DNA of 64,000 bases, taken from contig NC_092231.1 in the NCBI RefSeq assembly GCF_036320965.1, positions 30,550,199-30,614,198 of the forward strand, read 5' to 3'. A program made the position numbers and the translations under genes. Numbering within the stretch: position 1 is the first letter of the stretch; each line of letters starts with the position of its first letter. This document shows, piece by piece, positions 23,004 through 34,800 of this stretch. The notes below the pieces were generated by a model. It saw nothing but the letters and a program-made list of their open reading frames with translations, was not told where the DNA came from and did no database searches. Source of the stretch: Panulirus ornatus. Taxonomy: Eukaryota > Arthropoda > Malacostraca > Decapoda > Palinuridae.

Positions 23004-24742
23004 TGTATATCCCTGGGGATAGGGGAGAAAGAATACTTCCCACGCATTCCTCACGTGTCATAGAAGGCGACTAAAGGGGACGGGAGCGGGGGGGGCTAGA
23101 AACCCTCCCCTCCTTGTATTTCAACTTTCTAAAAGGGGAAACAGAAGACCGAATCACGCGGGGAGTGCTCATCCTCCTCGAAGGCTCAGATTGGGGTATC
23201 TAAATGTGTGTGGATGTAACCAAGATGTGAAAAAGGGAGAGATAGGTAGTATGTTTGAGGAAAGGAACCTGGATGTTTTGGCTCAGAGTGAAATGAAGCT
23301 CAAGGGTAAAGGAGAAGTGTGGTTTGGGAATGTCTTGGGAGTAAATTCAGGGGTTAGTGAGAGGACAAGAGCTAGGGAAGGAGTAGCACTACTCCTGAAA
23401 CAGGAGTCGTTGGAGTATGTGATAGAGTGTAAGAAAGTAACTCTAGATTGATATGGGTAAAACTTAAAGTTGATGGAAAGAGATGGGTGATTATTGGTGC
23501 ATATGCACCTGGGCATGAGAAGAAAGTTCATGAGAGGCAAGTGTTTTGGGAGCAGCTGAATGAGTGTGTTAGTGGTTTTGATGCACAAGACTGGGTTATA
23601 GTGATGGGTGATTTGAATGCAAAGGTGAGTAATGTGGCAGTTGAGGGAATAATTGGTATACATGGGGTGTTCAGTGTTGTAAATGGAAATGGTGAAGAGC
23701 TTGTAGATTTATGTGCTGAAAAAGGACTGGTGATTGGGAACACCTGGTTTAAAAAGAGAGATATATATATGTATACGTATGTAAGTAGGAGAGATGGCCA
23801 GAGAGCGTTATTGGATTACGTGTTAATTGATAGGTGCGCAAAAGAGAGACTTTTGTATGTTAATGCAACTGGAGGGATGTCTGATCATTATTTTGTGGAG
23901 GCGAAGGTGAAGATTTGTAGAGGTTTTCAGAAAAGAAGAGAGAATGTTGGGGTGAAGAGAGTGGTCAGAGTAAGTGAGCTTGGGAAGGAGACTTGTGTGA
24001 GGAAGTACCAGGAGAGACTGAGTACAGAATGGAAAAAGGTGAGAACAAAGGCGGTAAGGGGAGTAGGGGAGGAATGGGATGCATTTAGGGAAGCAGTGAT
24101 GGATTGCACAAAAGATGCTTGTGGCATGAGAAGTGTGGGAGGTGGGCAGATTAGAAAGGGTAGTGAGTGATGGGATGAAGAAGTAAGATTATTAGTGAAA
24201 GAGAAGAGAGAGGCATTTGGACAATTTTTGCAGGGAAATAATGCAAATGAGTGGGAGATGTATAAAAGAAAGAGGCAGGAGGTCAAGAGAAAGGTGCAAG
24301 AGGTGAAAAAGAGGGCAAATGAGAGTTGGGGTGAGAGAGTATAATTAGATTTTAAGGAGAATAAAAAGATGTTTTGGAAGGAGGTAAATAAAGTGCGTAA
24401 GACAAGGGAACAAATGGGAAGATCAGTGAAGGGGGCTAATGGGGAGGTGATAACAAGTAGTGGTGATTTGAGAAGGAGGTGGAGTGAGTATTTTGAAGGT
24501 TTGTTGAATGTGTTTGATGATAGAGTGGCAGATATAGGGTGTTTTGGTTCAGGTGGTGTGCAAAGTGAGAGGGTTAGGGAAAATGATTTGGTAAACTGAG
24601 AAGAGATGGTAAAAGCTTTGCAGAAGATGAATGCCGGCAAGGCAGCGGGTTTGGATGGTTTGAAGTGGAATTTATAAAAAAAAGGGGGTGACTGTGTTGT
24701 TGACTGGTTGGTAAGGTTATTTGATGTATGTATGATTCATGG
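23004..24742 (+). mobile_element. RTE-A LINE, left half of a copy split by a nested insertion
   Basis: The copy has the complete 5' head (TATCCCTGGGGATAGGGG near 23009), a 5' UTR, endonuclease (23191-23451, 23448-24170 with GDLNAKVS) and linker (24369-24599), and stops at LVRLFDVCMIHG. Its continuation, MIHGEVPEDWRNACIVPLYKG, begins at 28349. The expected start ATGGGAAAC is GGGGAAAC here. Several frame lesions are present (for example the stop ending the ORF at 24170). Confidence 0.92.
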
Positions 24743-25322
24743 ATATCCTATCCCCTCCCTGGGGATAGGATATCCCTGGGGATAGGGGATTAAGAATACT
24801 TCCCACCCATTCGTCACGTGTCGTAGAAGGCGACTAAAGGGGACGGGAGCGGGGGGCCAGAAACCCTCCCCTCCTTGTATTTTAACTTTCTAAAAGGGGA
24901 AACAGAAGAAGGAGTCACGTGAGGAGTGCTCATCCTCCTCGAAGGCTCAGATTGGGGTGTCTAAATGTGTGTGAATGTAACCAAGATGAGAAAAAAGGAG
25001 AGATAGGTAGTATGTTTGAGGAAAGGAACCTGGATGTTTTGGCTCTTGAGTGAAACGAAGCTAAAGGGTAAAGGGGAAGAGTGCTTTGGGAATGTCTTGG
25101 GAGTAAAGTCAGGGGTTAGTGAGAGGACAAGAGCAAGGGAAGGAGTAGCACTACTCCTGAATCAGGAGTTGTGGGAGTATGTGATAGAATGTAAGAAAGT
25201 AAATTCTCAATTGATATGGGTAAAACTGAAAGTTGATGGAGAGAGATGGGTGATTATTGGTGCATATGCACCTGGGCATGAGAAGAAAGTTCATGAGAGG
25301 CAAGTGTTTTGGGAGCAGCTGA

Positions 25323-26051
25323 ATGAGTGTTAGAGGTTTTGATGCACGAGACCGGGTTATAGTGATGGGTGATTTGAATGCAAAGGTGAGTAATGTGGCA
25401 GTTGAGGGAATAATTGGTATACATGGGGTGTTCAGTGTTGTAAATGGAAATGGTGAAGAGCTTGTCGATTTATGTGCTGAAAAAGGACTGGTGATTGGGA
25501 ATACCTGGTTTAAAAAGCGAGATATACATAAGTATACGTATGTAAGTAGGAGAGATGGCCAGAGAGCGTTATTGGATTACGTGTTAATTGATAGACGCAC
25601 GAAAGAGAGACTTTTGGATGTTAATGTGCTGAGAGGTGCAACTGGAGGGATATCTCATCATTATCTTGTGGAAGCAAAGGTGAAGATTTGTGGGGGTTTT
25701 CAGAAAAGAAGAGAGAATGTTGGGGTGAAGAGGGTGGTGAGAGTAAGTGAGCTTGGGAAGGAGACTTGTGTGAGGAAGTACCAGGAGAGACTGAGTACAG
25801 AATGGAAAAAGGTGAGAACAAGGGAGGTAAGGGGAGTGGGGAAGGAATGGGATGTATTTAGGGAAGCAGTGATGGCTTGCGCAAAAGATGCTTGTGGCAT
25901 GAGAAGCGTGGGAGGTGGGTTAATTAGAAAAGGTAGTGAGTGGTGGAATGAAGAAGTGGGATTGTTGGTGAAAGGGAAGAGAGAGGCATTTGAACGGTTT
26001 TTGCAGGGAAAAAATGCAAATGAGTGGGAGAGGTATAAAAGAAAGAGGTAG
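25323..26051 (+). pseudogene. Endonuclease-linker ORF fragment of the nested copy
   Basis: A 242-codon stretch begins just after a 2-bp deletion. It carries GDLNAKVS (endonuclease metal-binding block), the DYVLIDRR block and the Trp-Trp linker changed to SEWWNEEVGLLVKGKRE. The equivalent of SDHYLVE reads ISHHYLVE, so the Asp of the catalytic SDH triad is lost. It ends at a nonsense codon in the KRKRQEVKRK repeat. Confidence 0.85.
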
Positions 26052-26427
26052 GAGGTCAAGAGAAAGGTGCAAAAGGTGAAAGAGAGGGCAAATGAGAGTT
26101 GGGGTGAGAGAGTATCATTAAATTTCAGGGAGAATAAAAAGATGTTTTGCAAGGAGGTAAATAAAGTACGTAAGACAAGGGAGCAAATGGGAACTTCAGT
26201 GAAGGGGGCAAATGGGGAGGTGATAACAAGTAGTGGTGATGTGAGAAGGAGATGGAGTGAGTATTTTGAAGGTCTATTGAATGTGTTTGATGATAGAGTG
26301 GCAGATGTGGGGTGTCTTGGTCGAGGTGGTGTGCAAAGTGAGAGGGTTAGGGAAAATGATTTGGTAAATAGAGAAGAGGTAGTAAAAGCTTTACGGAAGA
26401 TGAAAGCCGGCAAGGCAGCAGGTTTGG

Positions 26428-27795
26428 ATGGCATTGCAGTGGAAATTATTAAAAAAGGGGGGTGACTGTATTGTTGACTGGTTGGTAAGGTTATTTAATG
26501 TGTGTATGACTCATGGTGAGGTGCCTGAGGATTGGCGGAATGCTTGCATAGTGCCACTGTACAAAAGCAAAGGGGATAAGACTGAGTGCTCAAATTACAG
26601 AGGTATAAGTTTGTTGAGTATTCCTGGTAAATTATATGGGAGGGTATTGATTGAGAGGGTGAAGGCATGTACAGAGCGTCAGATTGGGGAAGAGCAGTGT
26701 GGTTTCAGAAGTGGTAGAGGATGTGTGGATCAGGTGTTTGCTTTGAAAAATATATGCGAGAAATACTTAGAAAAACAAATGGATTTGTATGTAGCATTTA
26801 TGTATCTGGAGAAGGCATATGATAGAGTTGATAGAGATGCTTCGTGGAAGGTATTAAGAATATATAGTGTGGGAGGCAAGTTGTTAGAAGCAGTGAAAAG
26901 TTTTTATCGGGGATGTAAGGCATGTGTTCGTGTAGGAAGAGAGGAAAGTGATTGGTTCTCAGTGAATGTAGGTTTGCGGCAGGGGTGTGTGATGTGTCCA
27001 TGGTTGTTTAATTTGTTTATGGATGGGGTTGTTAGGGAGGTGAATGGAAGAGTTTTGGAAAGAGGGGCAAGTATGCAGTCTATTGTGGATGAGAGAGCTT
27101 GGGAAGTGAGTCAGTTGTTGTTTGCTGATGATACAGCGCTGGTGGCTGATTCATGTAAGAAACTGCAGAAGCTGGTGACTGAGTTTGGTAAAGTGTGTGA
27201 AAGAAGAAAGTTAAGAGTAAATGTGAATAAAAGCAAGGTTATTAGGTACAGTAGGGTTGAGGGTCAAGTCAATTGGGAGGTAAGTTTGAATGGAGAAAAG
27301 CTGGAGGAAGTGAAGTGTTTTAGATATCTGGGAGTGGATCTGGCAGCGGATGGAAACATGGAAGCAGAAGTGAATCATAGGGTGGGGGAGGGGGCGAAAA
27401 TTCTGGGAGCCTTGAAAAATGTTTCGAAGTCGAGAACATTATCTCGGAAAGCAAAAATGGGTATGTTTGAAGGAATAGTGGTTCCAACAATGTTGTATGG
27501 TTGCCAGGCATGGGCTATGGATAGAGTTGTGCGTAGGAGGGTGGATGTGCTGGAAATGAGATGTTTGAGGACAATATGTGATGTGAGGTGGTTTGATCGA
27601 GTAAGTAATGTAAGGGTGAGAGAGATGTGTGGAAATAAAAAGAGTGTGGTTGAGAGAGCAGAAGAGGGTGTTTTGAAATGGTTTGGTCACATGGAGAGAA
27701 TGAGTGGGGAAAGATTGACCAAGAGGATATATGTGTCAGAGGTGGAGGGAACGAGGAGAATGGGAGACCAAATTGGAGGTGGAAAGATGGAGTGA
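26428..27795 (+). pseudogene. Reverse transcriptase ORF fragment of the nested copy
   Basis: A 455-codon ORF starts just after a G-run frameshift at about 26460. It keeps the reverse transcriptase motifs FRSGRGCVDQVFALKN, a Tyr-substituted catalytic block (FMYLEKAYDRV instead of FMDLEKAYDRV), LRQGCVMCP and FADDTALVAD, then the C-terminal domain as far as RIYVSEVEGTRRMG. It then shifts frame. The Asp-to-Tyr change falls on a residue of the catalytic Asp triad, so this copy would be inactive even without the frameshifts. Confidence 0.88.
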
Positions 27796-28348
27796 AAAAG
27801 ATTTTGAGTGATTGGGGCCTGGACATGCAGGAGGGTGAAAGGCGTGCAAGGAATGGAGTGAATTGGAACGATGTGGTATACCGGGGTCGACGTGCTGTCA
27901 ATGGATTGAACCAGGGCATGTGAAGCGTCTGGGGTAAACCATGCAAAGTGTGTGGGGCCTGGATGTGGAAAAGGGAGCTGTGGTTTCGGTGCATTATTAC
28001 ATGACAGCTAGAGACTAAGTGTGAACGAATGGGGCCTTTGGTGTTTTTCCTAGTGCTACCTCGCACACATGAAGGGGGAGGGGGTTGTTATTCCATGTGT
28101 GGCGAGGTGGCGATGGGAACAAATAAAGGCAGACTATGAATTATGTACATGTGTGTATATGTATATGTCTGTGTTTGTATCTCTATGTGTACATTGAGAT
28201 GTATAGGTATGTATATTGTGCATGGGTGGACATGTATGTATATACATGTGTATGTGGGCGGGTTGGGCCATTCTTTCATCTGTTTCCTTGCGCTACCTCG
28301 CTAACGCGGGAGACAGCGACAAAGCAAAATAAATAAATAATAAAAAGA

Positions 28349-30172
28349 TATGATTCATGGTGAGGTGCCTGAGGATTGGCGGAATGCTTGCATAGTGCCA
28401 TTGTACAAAGGCAAAGGGGACAAAGGTGAGTGCTCAAATTACAGAGGTATAAGTTTGTTGAGTATTCCTGGTAAATTATATGAGAGGGTATTGATTGAGA
28501 GGGTGAAGGAATGTACAGAGCATCAGATTGGGGAAGAGCAGTGTGGTTTTCAGAAGTGGTAGAGGATGTGTGGATCAGGTGTTTGCTCTGAGGAATGTAT
28601 GCGAGAAATACTTTATAAAGCAAATGGATATCTATGTAACATTTATGGATCTGGAGAAGGCATATGATAGAGCTGATGGAGATGCTCTGTGGAAGGTATT
28701 GAGATTATATGGTATGTGAGGCAAGTTGTTAGAAGCTGTGAAAAGTTTTTATCGAGGATGTAAGGCATGTGTATGTGTAGGAAGAGAGGAAAGTGATTGG
28801 TTCTCAGTGAATGTAGGTTTGCGGCAGGGGTGTGTGATGTCTCCATGGTTGTTTAATTTGTTTATGGATGAGGTTGTTAGGGAGGTGAATGCAAAAGTTT
28901 TGGAAAGAGGGGCAAGTATACAGTCTGTTGTGGATGAGAGAGCTTGGGAAGTGAGTCAGTTGTTGTTCACTGATGATACAGCGCTGGTGGCTGATTCATG
29001 TGAGAAACTGCAGAAGTTGGTGACTAAGTTTGGTAAAGTGTGTGAAAGAAGAAAGTTGAGAGTAAATGTGAATAAGAGCAAGGTTATTAGGCACAGTAGG
29101 GTTGAGGGTCAAGTCAATTGGGAGGTAAGTTTTAACGGAGAAAAACTGGAGGAAGTGAAGTGTTTTAGGTATCTGGGAGTGGATTTGGCAGCGGATGGAA
29201 CCATGGAAGTGGAAGTGAAATATAGGGTGGAGGAGGGGGCAAAAATTCTAGGAGCCTTGAAGAATGTATGGAGAACATTATCTCGGCAAGCAAAAATGGG
29301 TATGTTTGAAGGAATAGTGGTTCCAACAATGTTGTATGGTTGCCAGGCGTCGGCTATGGCTATGGATAGAGTTGTGCGGAGGAGGGTGGATGTGCTGGAA
29401 ATGACTGAGGACAATATGTGGTGTGAGGTGGTTTGATCGAGTAAGTAATAATAGGGTAAGAGAGATGTGTGGTAATAAAAAGAGTGTGGTTGAGAGAGCA
29501 GAAGAGGGTGTTTTGAGATTGTTTGGTCACATGGAGTGAATGAGTGAGGAAAGACTGACCAAGAGCATATATGTGTCGGAGGTGGAGGGAACGAGGAGAA
29601 GTGGGAGACCAAATTGGAGGTGGAAAGATGGAGTGAAAAAGATTTTGTGTGATCGGGACCTGAACTTGCAGGAGGGTGAAAGGAGGGCAAGGAATAGAGT
29701 GAAATGGATCGATATGGTATACTGGGGTTGACGTGCTGTCAGTGGATATAATCAGGGCATGTGAAGCGTCTGGGGTAAACCATGGAAAGTTGTGTGGGGC
29801 CTGGATGTGGAAATGGAGCTGTGGTTTCGGGCATTATTGCATGACAGCTAGAGACCGAGTGTGAACGAATGGGGCCTTTGTTGTCTTTTCCTAGTGCTAC
29901 CTCGCACACATGAGGAGGGAGGGGGATGGTATTCCATGTGTGGCGAGGTGGCGATGGGAATGAATAAAGGCAGACAGTGTGAATTGTGTGCATGGGTATA
30001 TATGTATGTGTCTGTGTGTGTATATGTATGTGTACATTGAGATGTATAGTTATGTATATTTGCGTGTGTGGACGTGTATGTATATACATTGTGTATGGGG
30101 GTGGGTTAGGCCATTTCTTTCGTCTGTTTCCTTGCGTTACCTCGCAAACGCGGGAGACAGCGACAAAGCAAA

Positions 30173-30175
<3 letters not shown>
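28349..30175 (+). mobile_element. RTE-A LINE, right half of the split copy
   Basis: The continuation of the 23004-24742 copy: EVPEDWRNACIVPLYKGKGD, reverse transcriptase (28528-28719; 28726-29436 with FTDDTALVAD), C-terminal region (29540-29731) and a long 3' UTR ending in the stem-loop near 30130-30170. The tail runs into a (TA)n array. An SAMAM duplication (GGCTATGGCTATGG near 29352) and a short deletion (WKSRTLS to WRTLS) distinguish this copy. Confidence 0.9.

Positions 30176-30258
<83 letters not shown>
30174..30258. repeat. (TA)n array between two opposed RTE-A 3' ends
   Basis: About 80 bp of uninterrupted TA joins the 3' tail of the plus-strand copy to the 3' tail of a minus-strand copy, forming the centre of a tail-to-tail inverted repeat. 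Confidence 0.95.
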
Positions 30259-30261
<3 letters not shown>

Positions 30262-31774
30262 CTTTCTCGCTGTCTCCCGCGTTTGCGAGGTAGCGCAAGG
30301 AAAAAGACGAAGGAAATGGCCCAACCCACTCCCATACACATGTATATACATACGTCCACACACGCAAATATACATACCTACACAGCTTTCCATGGTTTAC
30401 CCCAGACGCTTCACATGCCCTGATTCAATCCACTGACAGCACGTCAACCCCGGTATACCACATCGATCCAATTCACTCTATTCCTTGCCCTCCTTTCACC
30501 CTCCTGCATGTTCAGGCCCCGATCACACAAAATCTTTTTCACTCCATCTTTCCACCTCCAATTTGGTCTCCCACTTCTCCTCGTTCCCTCCACCTCCGAC
30601 ACATATATCCTCTTGGTCAATCTTTCCTCACTAATTCTCTCCATGTGCCCAAACCATTTCAAAACACCCTCTTCTGCTCTCTCAACCACGCTCTTTTTGT
30701 TTCCACACATCTCTCTTACCCTTACGTTACTTACTCGATCAAACCACCTCACACCACACATTGTCCTCAAACATCTCATTTCCAGCACATCCATCCTCCT
30801 GCGCCCAACTCTATCCACAGCCCACGCCTCGCAACCATACAACATTGTTGGAACCACTATTCCTTCAAACATACCCATTTTTGCTTTCCGAGATAATGTT
30901 CTCGACTTCCACACATTTTTCAAGGCTCTCAGAATTTTCACCCCCTCCCCCACCCTATGATCCACTTCCGCTTCCATGGTTCCATCCGCTGCCAGATCCA
31001 CTCCCAGATATCTAAAACACTTTACTTCCTCCAGTTTTTCTCCATTCAAACTTACCTCCCAATTGACTTGACCCTCAACCCTACTGTACCTAATAACCTT
31101 GCTTTTATTCACATTTACTCTTAACTTTCTTCTTTCACACACTTTACCAAACTCAGTCACCAGCTTCTGCAGTTTCTCACATGAATCAGCCGCCAGCGCT
31201 GTATCATCAGCGAACAACAACTGACTCACTTCCCAAGCTCTCTCATCCCTAACAGACTTCATACTTGCCCCTCTTTCCAAAACTCTTGCATTCACCTCCC
31301 TAACAACCCCATCCATAAACAAATTAAACAACCATGGAGACATCACACACTCCTGCCGCAAACCTACATTCACTGAGAACCAATCACTTTCCTCTCTTCC
31401 TACACGTACACATGCCGTACATCCTTGATAAAAACTTTTCACTGCTTCTAACAACTTGCCTCCCACACCATATATTCTTAATACCTTCCACAGAGCATCT
31501 CTATCAACTCTATCATATGCCTTCTCCAGATCCATAAATGCTACATACAAGTGCATTTGCTTTTCTGAGTATTTCTCACATACATTCTTCAAAGCAAACA
31601 CATGATGCACACATCCTCTACCACTTCTGAAACCACACTGCTCTTCCCCAATCTGATGCTCTATACATGCCTTGACCCTCTCAATCAATACCCTCCCATA
31701 TAATTTACCAGGAATACTCAAGAAACTTATACCTCTGTAATTTGAGCACGCACTCTTATCCCCTTTGCCTTTGT

Positions 31775-31779
<5 letters not shown>
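30259..31779 (-). mobile_element. RTE-A LINE, short-3'UTR type, 5'-truncated
   Basis: The minus-strand copy carries the terminal stem-loop at about 30270-30300, the short 3' UTR (joint at CTGTGTAGGTATG on the minus strand), and an unbroken ORF from YKGKGDKSACSNYRG to VVYRG. It is cut at 31779, where a second (TA)n array begins. No target-site duplication was identified because both flanks are TA repeats. Confidence 0.92.
30444..31778 (-). pseudogene. RTE-A reverse transcriptase and C-terminal ORF (truncated)
   Basis: A 444-codon open frame covers the reverse transcriptase from just before the CSNYRGISFLSIPGKL block to the stop. Catalytic blocks FMDLEKAYDRV and FADDTALAAD are intact. The fingers-proximal region and whole endonuclease are missing, so it cannot be autonomous. 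Its open state indicates recent insertion. Confidence 0.85.

Positions 31780-31819
<40 letters not shown>
31779..31819. repeat. (TA)n array
   Basis: About 40 bp of TA lies between the truncated 5' edge of one minus-strand RTE-A copy and the 3' tail of the next. Confidence 0.95.
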
Positions 31820-31822
<3 letters not shown>

Positions 31823-34800
31823 TTATTTATACTTTGTCGCTGTCTCCCGCGTTTGCGAGGTAGCGCAAGGAAACAGACGAAAGAAATGGCCCAACCCACC
31901 CCCATACACATGTATATACATACGTCCACACACGCAAATATACATACCTACACAGCTTTCCATGGTTTACCCCAGACGCTTCACATGCCTTGATTCAATC
32001 CACTGACAGCACGTCAACCCCGGTATACCACATCGCTCCAATTCGCTCTATTCCTTGCCCTTCTTTCACCCTCCTGCATGTTCAGGCCCCGATCACACAA
32101 AATCTTTTTCACTCCATCTTTCCCCCTCCAATTTGGTCTCCCTCTTCTCCTTGCTCCCTCCACCTCCGACACATATATCCTCTTGGTCAATCTTTCCTCA
32201 CTCATCCTCTCCATGTGCCCAAACCACTTCAAAACACACTCTTCTGCTCTCTCAACCACGCTCTTTTTATTTCCACACATCTCTCTTACCCTTACGTTAC
32301 TCACTCGATCAAACCACCTCACACCACACATTGTCCTCAAACATCTAATTTCCAGCACATCCATCCTCCTGCGCACAACTCTATCCATAACCCACGCCTC
32401 GCAACCATACAACATTGTTGGAACCACTATTCCTTCAAACATACCCATTTTTGCTTTCCGAGATAATGTTCTCGACTTCCACACATTCTTCAAGGCCCCC
32501 AGAATTTTCGCCCCCTCCCCCACCCTATGATCCACTTCCGCTTCCATGGTTCCATCCGCTGCCAGATCCACTCCCAGATATCTAAAACACTTCACTTCCT
32601 CCAGTTTTTCTCCATTCAAACTCACCTCCCAATTGACTTGACCCTCAGCCCTACTGTACCTAATAACCTTGCTCTTATTCACATTTACTCTTAACTTTCT
32701 TCTTTCACACACTTTACCAAACTCAGTCACCAGCTTCTGCAGTTTCTCACATGAATCAGCCACCAGCGCTGTATCATCAGCGAACAACAACTGACTCACT
32801 TCCCAAGCTCTCTCATCCCCAACAGACTTCATACTTGCCCCTCTTTCCAAAACTCTTGCATTTACCTCCCTAACAACCCCATCCATAAACAAATTAAACA
32901 ACCACGGAGACATCACACACCCCTGCCGCAAACCTACATTCGCTGAGAACCAATCACTTTCCTCTCTTCCTACACGTACACATGCCTTACATCCTCGATA
33001 AAAACTTTTCACTGCTTCTAACAACTTGCCTCCCACACCATATATTCTTAATACCTTCCACAGAGCATCTCTATCAACTCTATCATATGCCTTCTCCAGA
33101 TCCATAAATGCTACATACAAATCCATTTGCTTTTCTAAGTATTTCTCACATACATTCTTCAAAGCAAACACCTGATCCACACATCCTCTACCACTTCTGA
33201 AACCACACTGCTCTTCCCCAATCTGATGCTCTGTACATTCCTTCACCCTATCAATCAATACCCTCCCATATAATTTACCAGGAATACTCAACAAACTTAT
33301 ACCTCTGTAATTTGAGCACTCACTCTTATCCCCTTTCCCTTTGTACATTGGCACTATGCACGCATTCCGCCAATCCTCAGGCACCTCACCATGAGTCATA
33401 CATACATTAAATAACCTTACCAACCAGTCAACAATACAGTCACCCCCTTTTTTAATAAATTCCACTGCAATACCATCCAAACCTGCTGCCTTGCCGGCTT
33501 TCATCTTCCGCAAAGCTTTCACTACCTCTTCTCTGTTTACCAAATCATTTTCCCTAACCCTCTCACTTTGCACACCACCTCGACCAAAACACCCTATATC
33601 TGCCACTCTATCATCAAACACATTCAACAAACCTTCAAAATACTCACTCCATCTCCTTCTCACATCACCACTACTTGTTATCACCTCCCCATTTGTGCCC
33701 TTCACTGAAGTTCCCATTTGCTCCCTTGTCTTACGCACTTTATTTACCTCCTTCCAGAACATCTTTTTATTCTCCCTAAACTTTAATGATACTCTCTCAC
33801 CCCAACTCTCATTTGCCCTTTTTTTCACCTCTTGCACCTTTCTCTTGACCTCCTGTCTCTTTCTTTTATACATCTCCCACTCAATTGCATTTTTTCCCTG
33901 CAGAAATCGTCCAAATGCCTCTCTCTTCTCTTTCACTAATACTCTTACTTCTTCATCCCACCACTCACTACCCTTTCTAATCAACCCACCTCCCACTCTT
34001 CTCATGCCACAAGCATCTTTTGTGCAATCCATCACTGATTCCCTAAATACATCCCATTCCTCCCCCACTCCCCTTGCTTCCATTGTTCTCACCTTTTTCC
34101 ATTGTGTACTCAGTCTCTCCTGGTACTTCCTCACACAGGTCTCCTTCTCAAGCTCACTTACTCTCACCACCCTCTTCACCCCACCATTCACTCTTCTTTT
34201 CTGAAAACCCATACAAATCTTCACCTTAGCCTCCACAAGATAATGATCAGACATCCCTCCAGTTGCACCTCTCAGCACATTAACATCCAAAAGTCTCTCT
34301 TTCGCACGCCTGTCAATTAACACGTAATCCAATAACGCTCTCTGGCCATCTCTCCTACTTACATAAGTATACTTATGTATATCTCGCTTTTTAAACCAGG
34401 TATTCCCAATCATCAGTCCTTTTTCAGCACATAAATCTACAAGCTCTTCACCATTTCCATTTACAACACTGAACACCCCATGTATACCAATTATTCCCTC
34501 AACTGCCACATTACTCACCTTTGCATTCAAATCACCCATCACTATAACCCGGTCTCGTGCATCAAAACCACTAACACACTCATTCAGCTGCTCCCAAAAC
34601 ACTTGCCTCTCTTGATCTTTCTTCTCATGCCCAGGTGCATATGCGCCAATAATCACCCACCTCTCTCCATCAACTTTCAGTTTTACCCATATTAATCGAG
34701 AATTTACTTTCTTACACTCTATCACATACTCCCACAACTCCTGTTTCAGGAGTATTGCTACTCCTTCCCTTGCTCTTGTCCTCTCACTAACCCCTGACTT

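Larger units (their letters stand above)
24743..28348 (+). mobile_element. RTE-A LINE, near full-length copy nested in an older copy
   Basis: A copy of about 3.6 kb with 5' head, endonuclease, linker, reverse transcriptase, long 3' UTR, terminal stem-loop (about 28290-28320) and a tail of AAATAAATAAATAATAAAAAGA. It is flanked by the 12-bp direct repeat TATGATTCATGG (24731-24742 and 28349-28360), and the interrupted protein resumes in register after it. Lesions: a 2-bp loss near 25329, a CAG-to-TAG stop near 26049, an extra G near 26460, and a 1-bp loss near 27758. The start codon position reads GGGGAAAC. It was inserted after the surrounding copy but is itself now dead. Confidence 0.95.

Noticed and set aside
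30176..30258. CRISPR-like or satellite array
   Set aside because: The repeats are simple dinucleotides without spacers, and the organism is clearly eukaryotic. No CRISPR array was seen anywhere in the window.
30137..30393. ORFs made largely of repeating Ile-Tyr across TA arrays
   Set aside because: These are translations of dinucleotide repeats and carry no coding evidence. The same applies to Val-Cys and His-Thr ORFs over TG/CA runs at 5.3 and 51.7 kb.
33491..34204. A roughly 237-codon ORF antisense to the LINE linker (also at 7874, 15673, 23927 and 25700), beginning MPAFIFRKAF in most copies
   Set aside because: It is the antisense of the Lys/Arg/Glu-rich linker, whose codon use happens to avoid stops on the other strand. 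It stays open even in dead copies and has a low-complexity Ser/Thr/Phe composition, so it is a shadow, not a gene.
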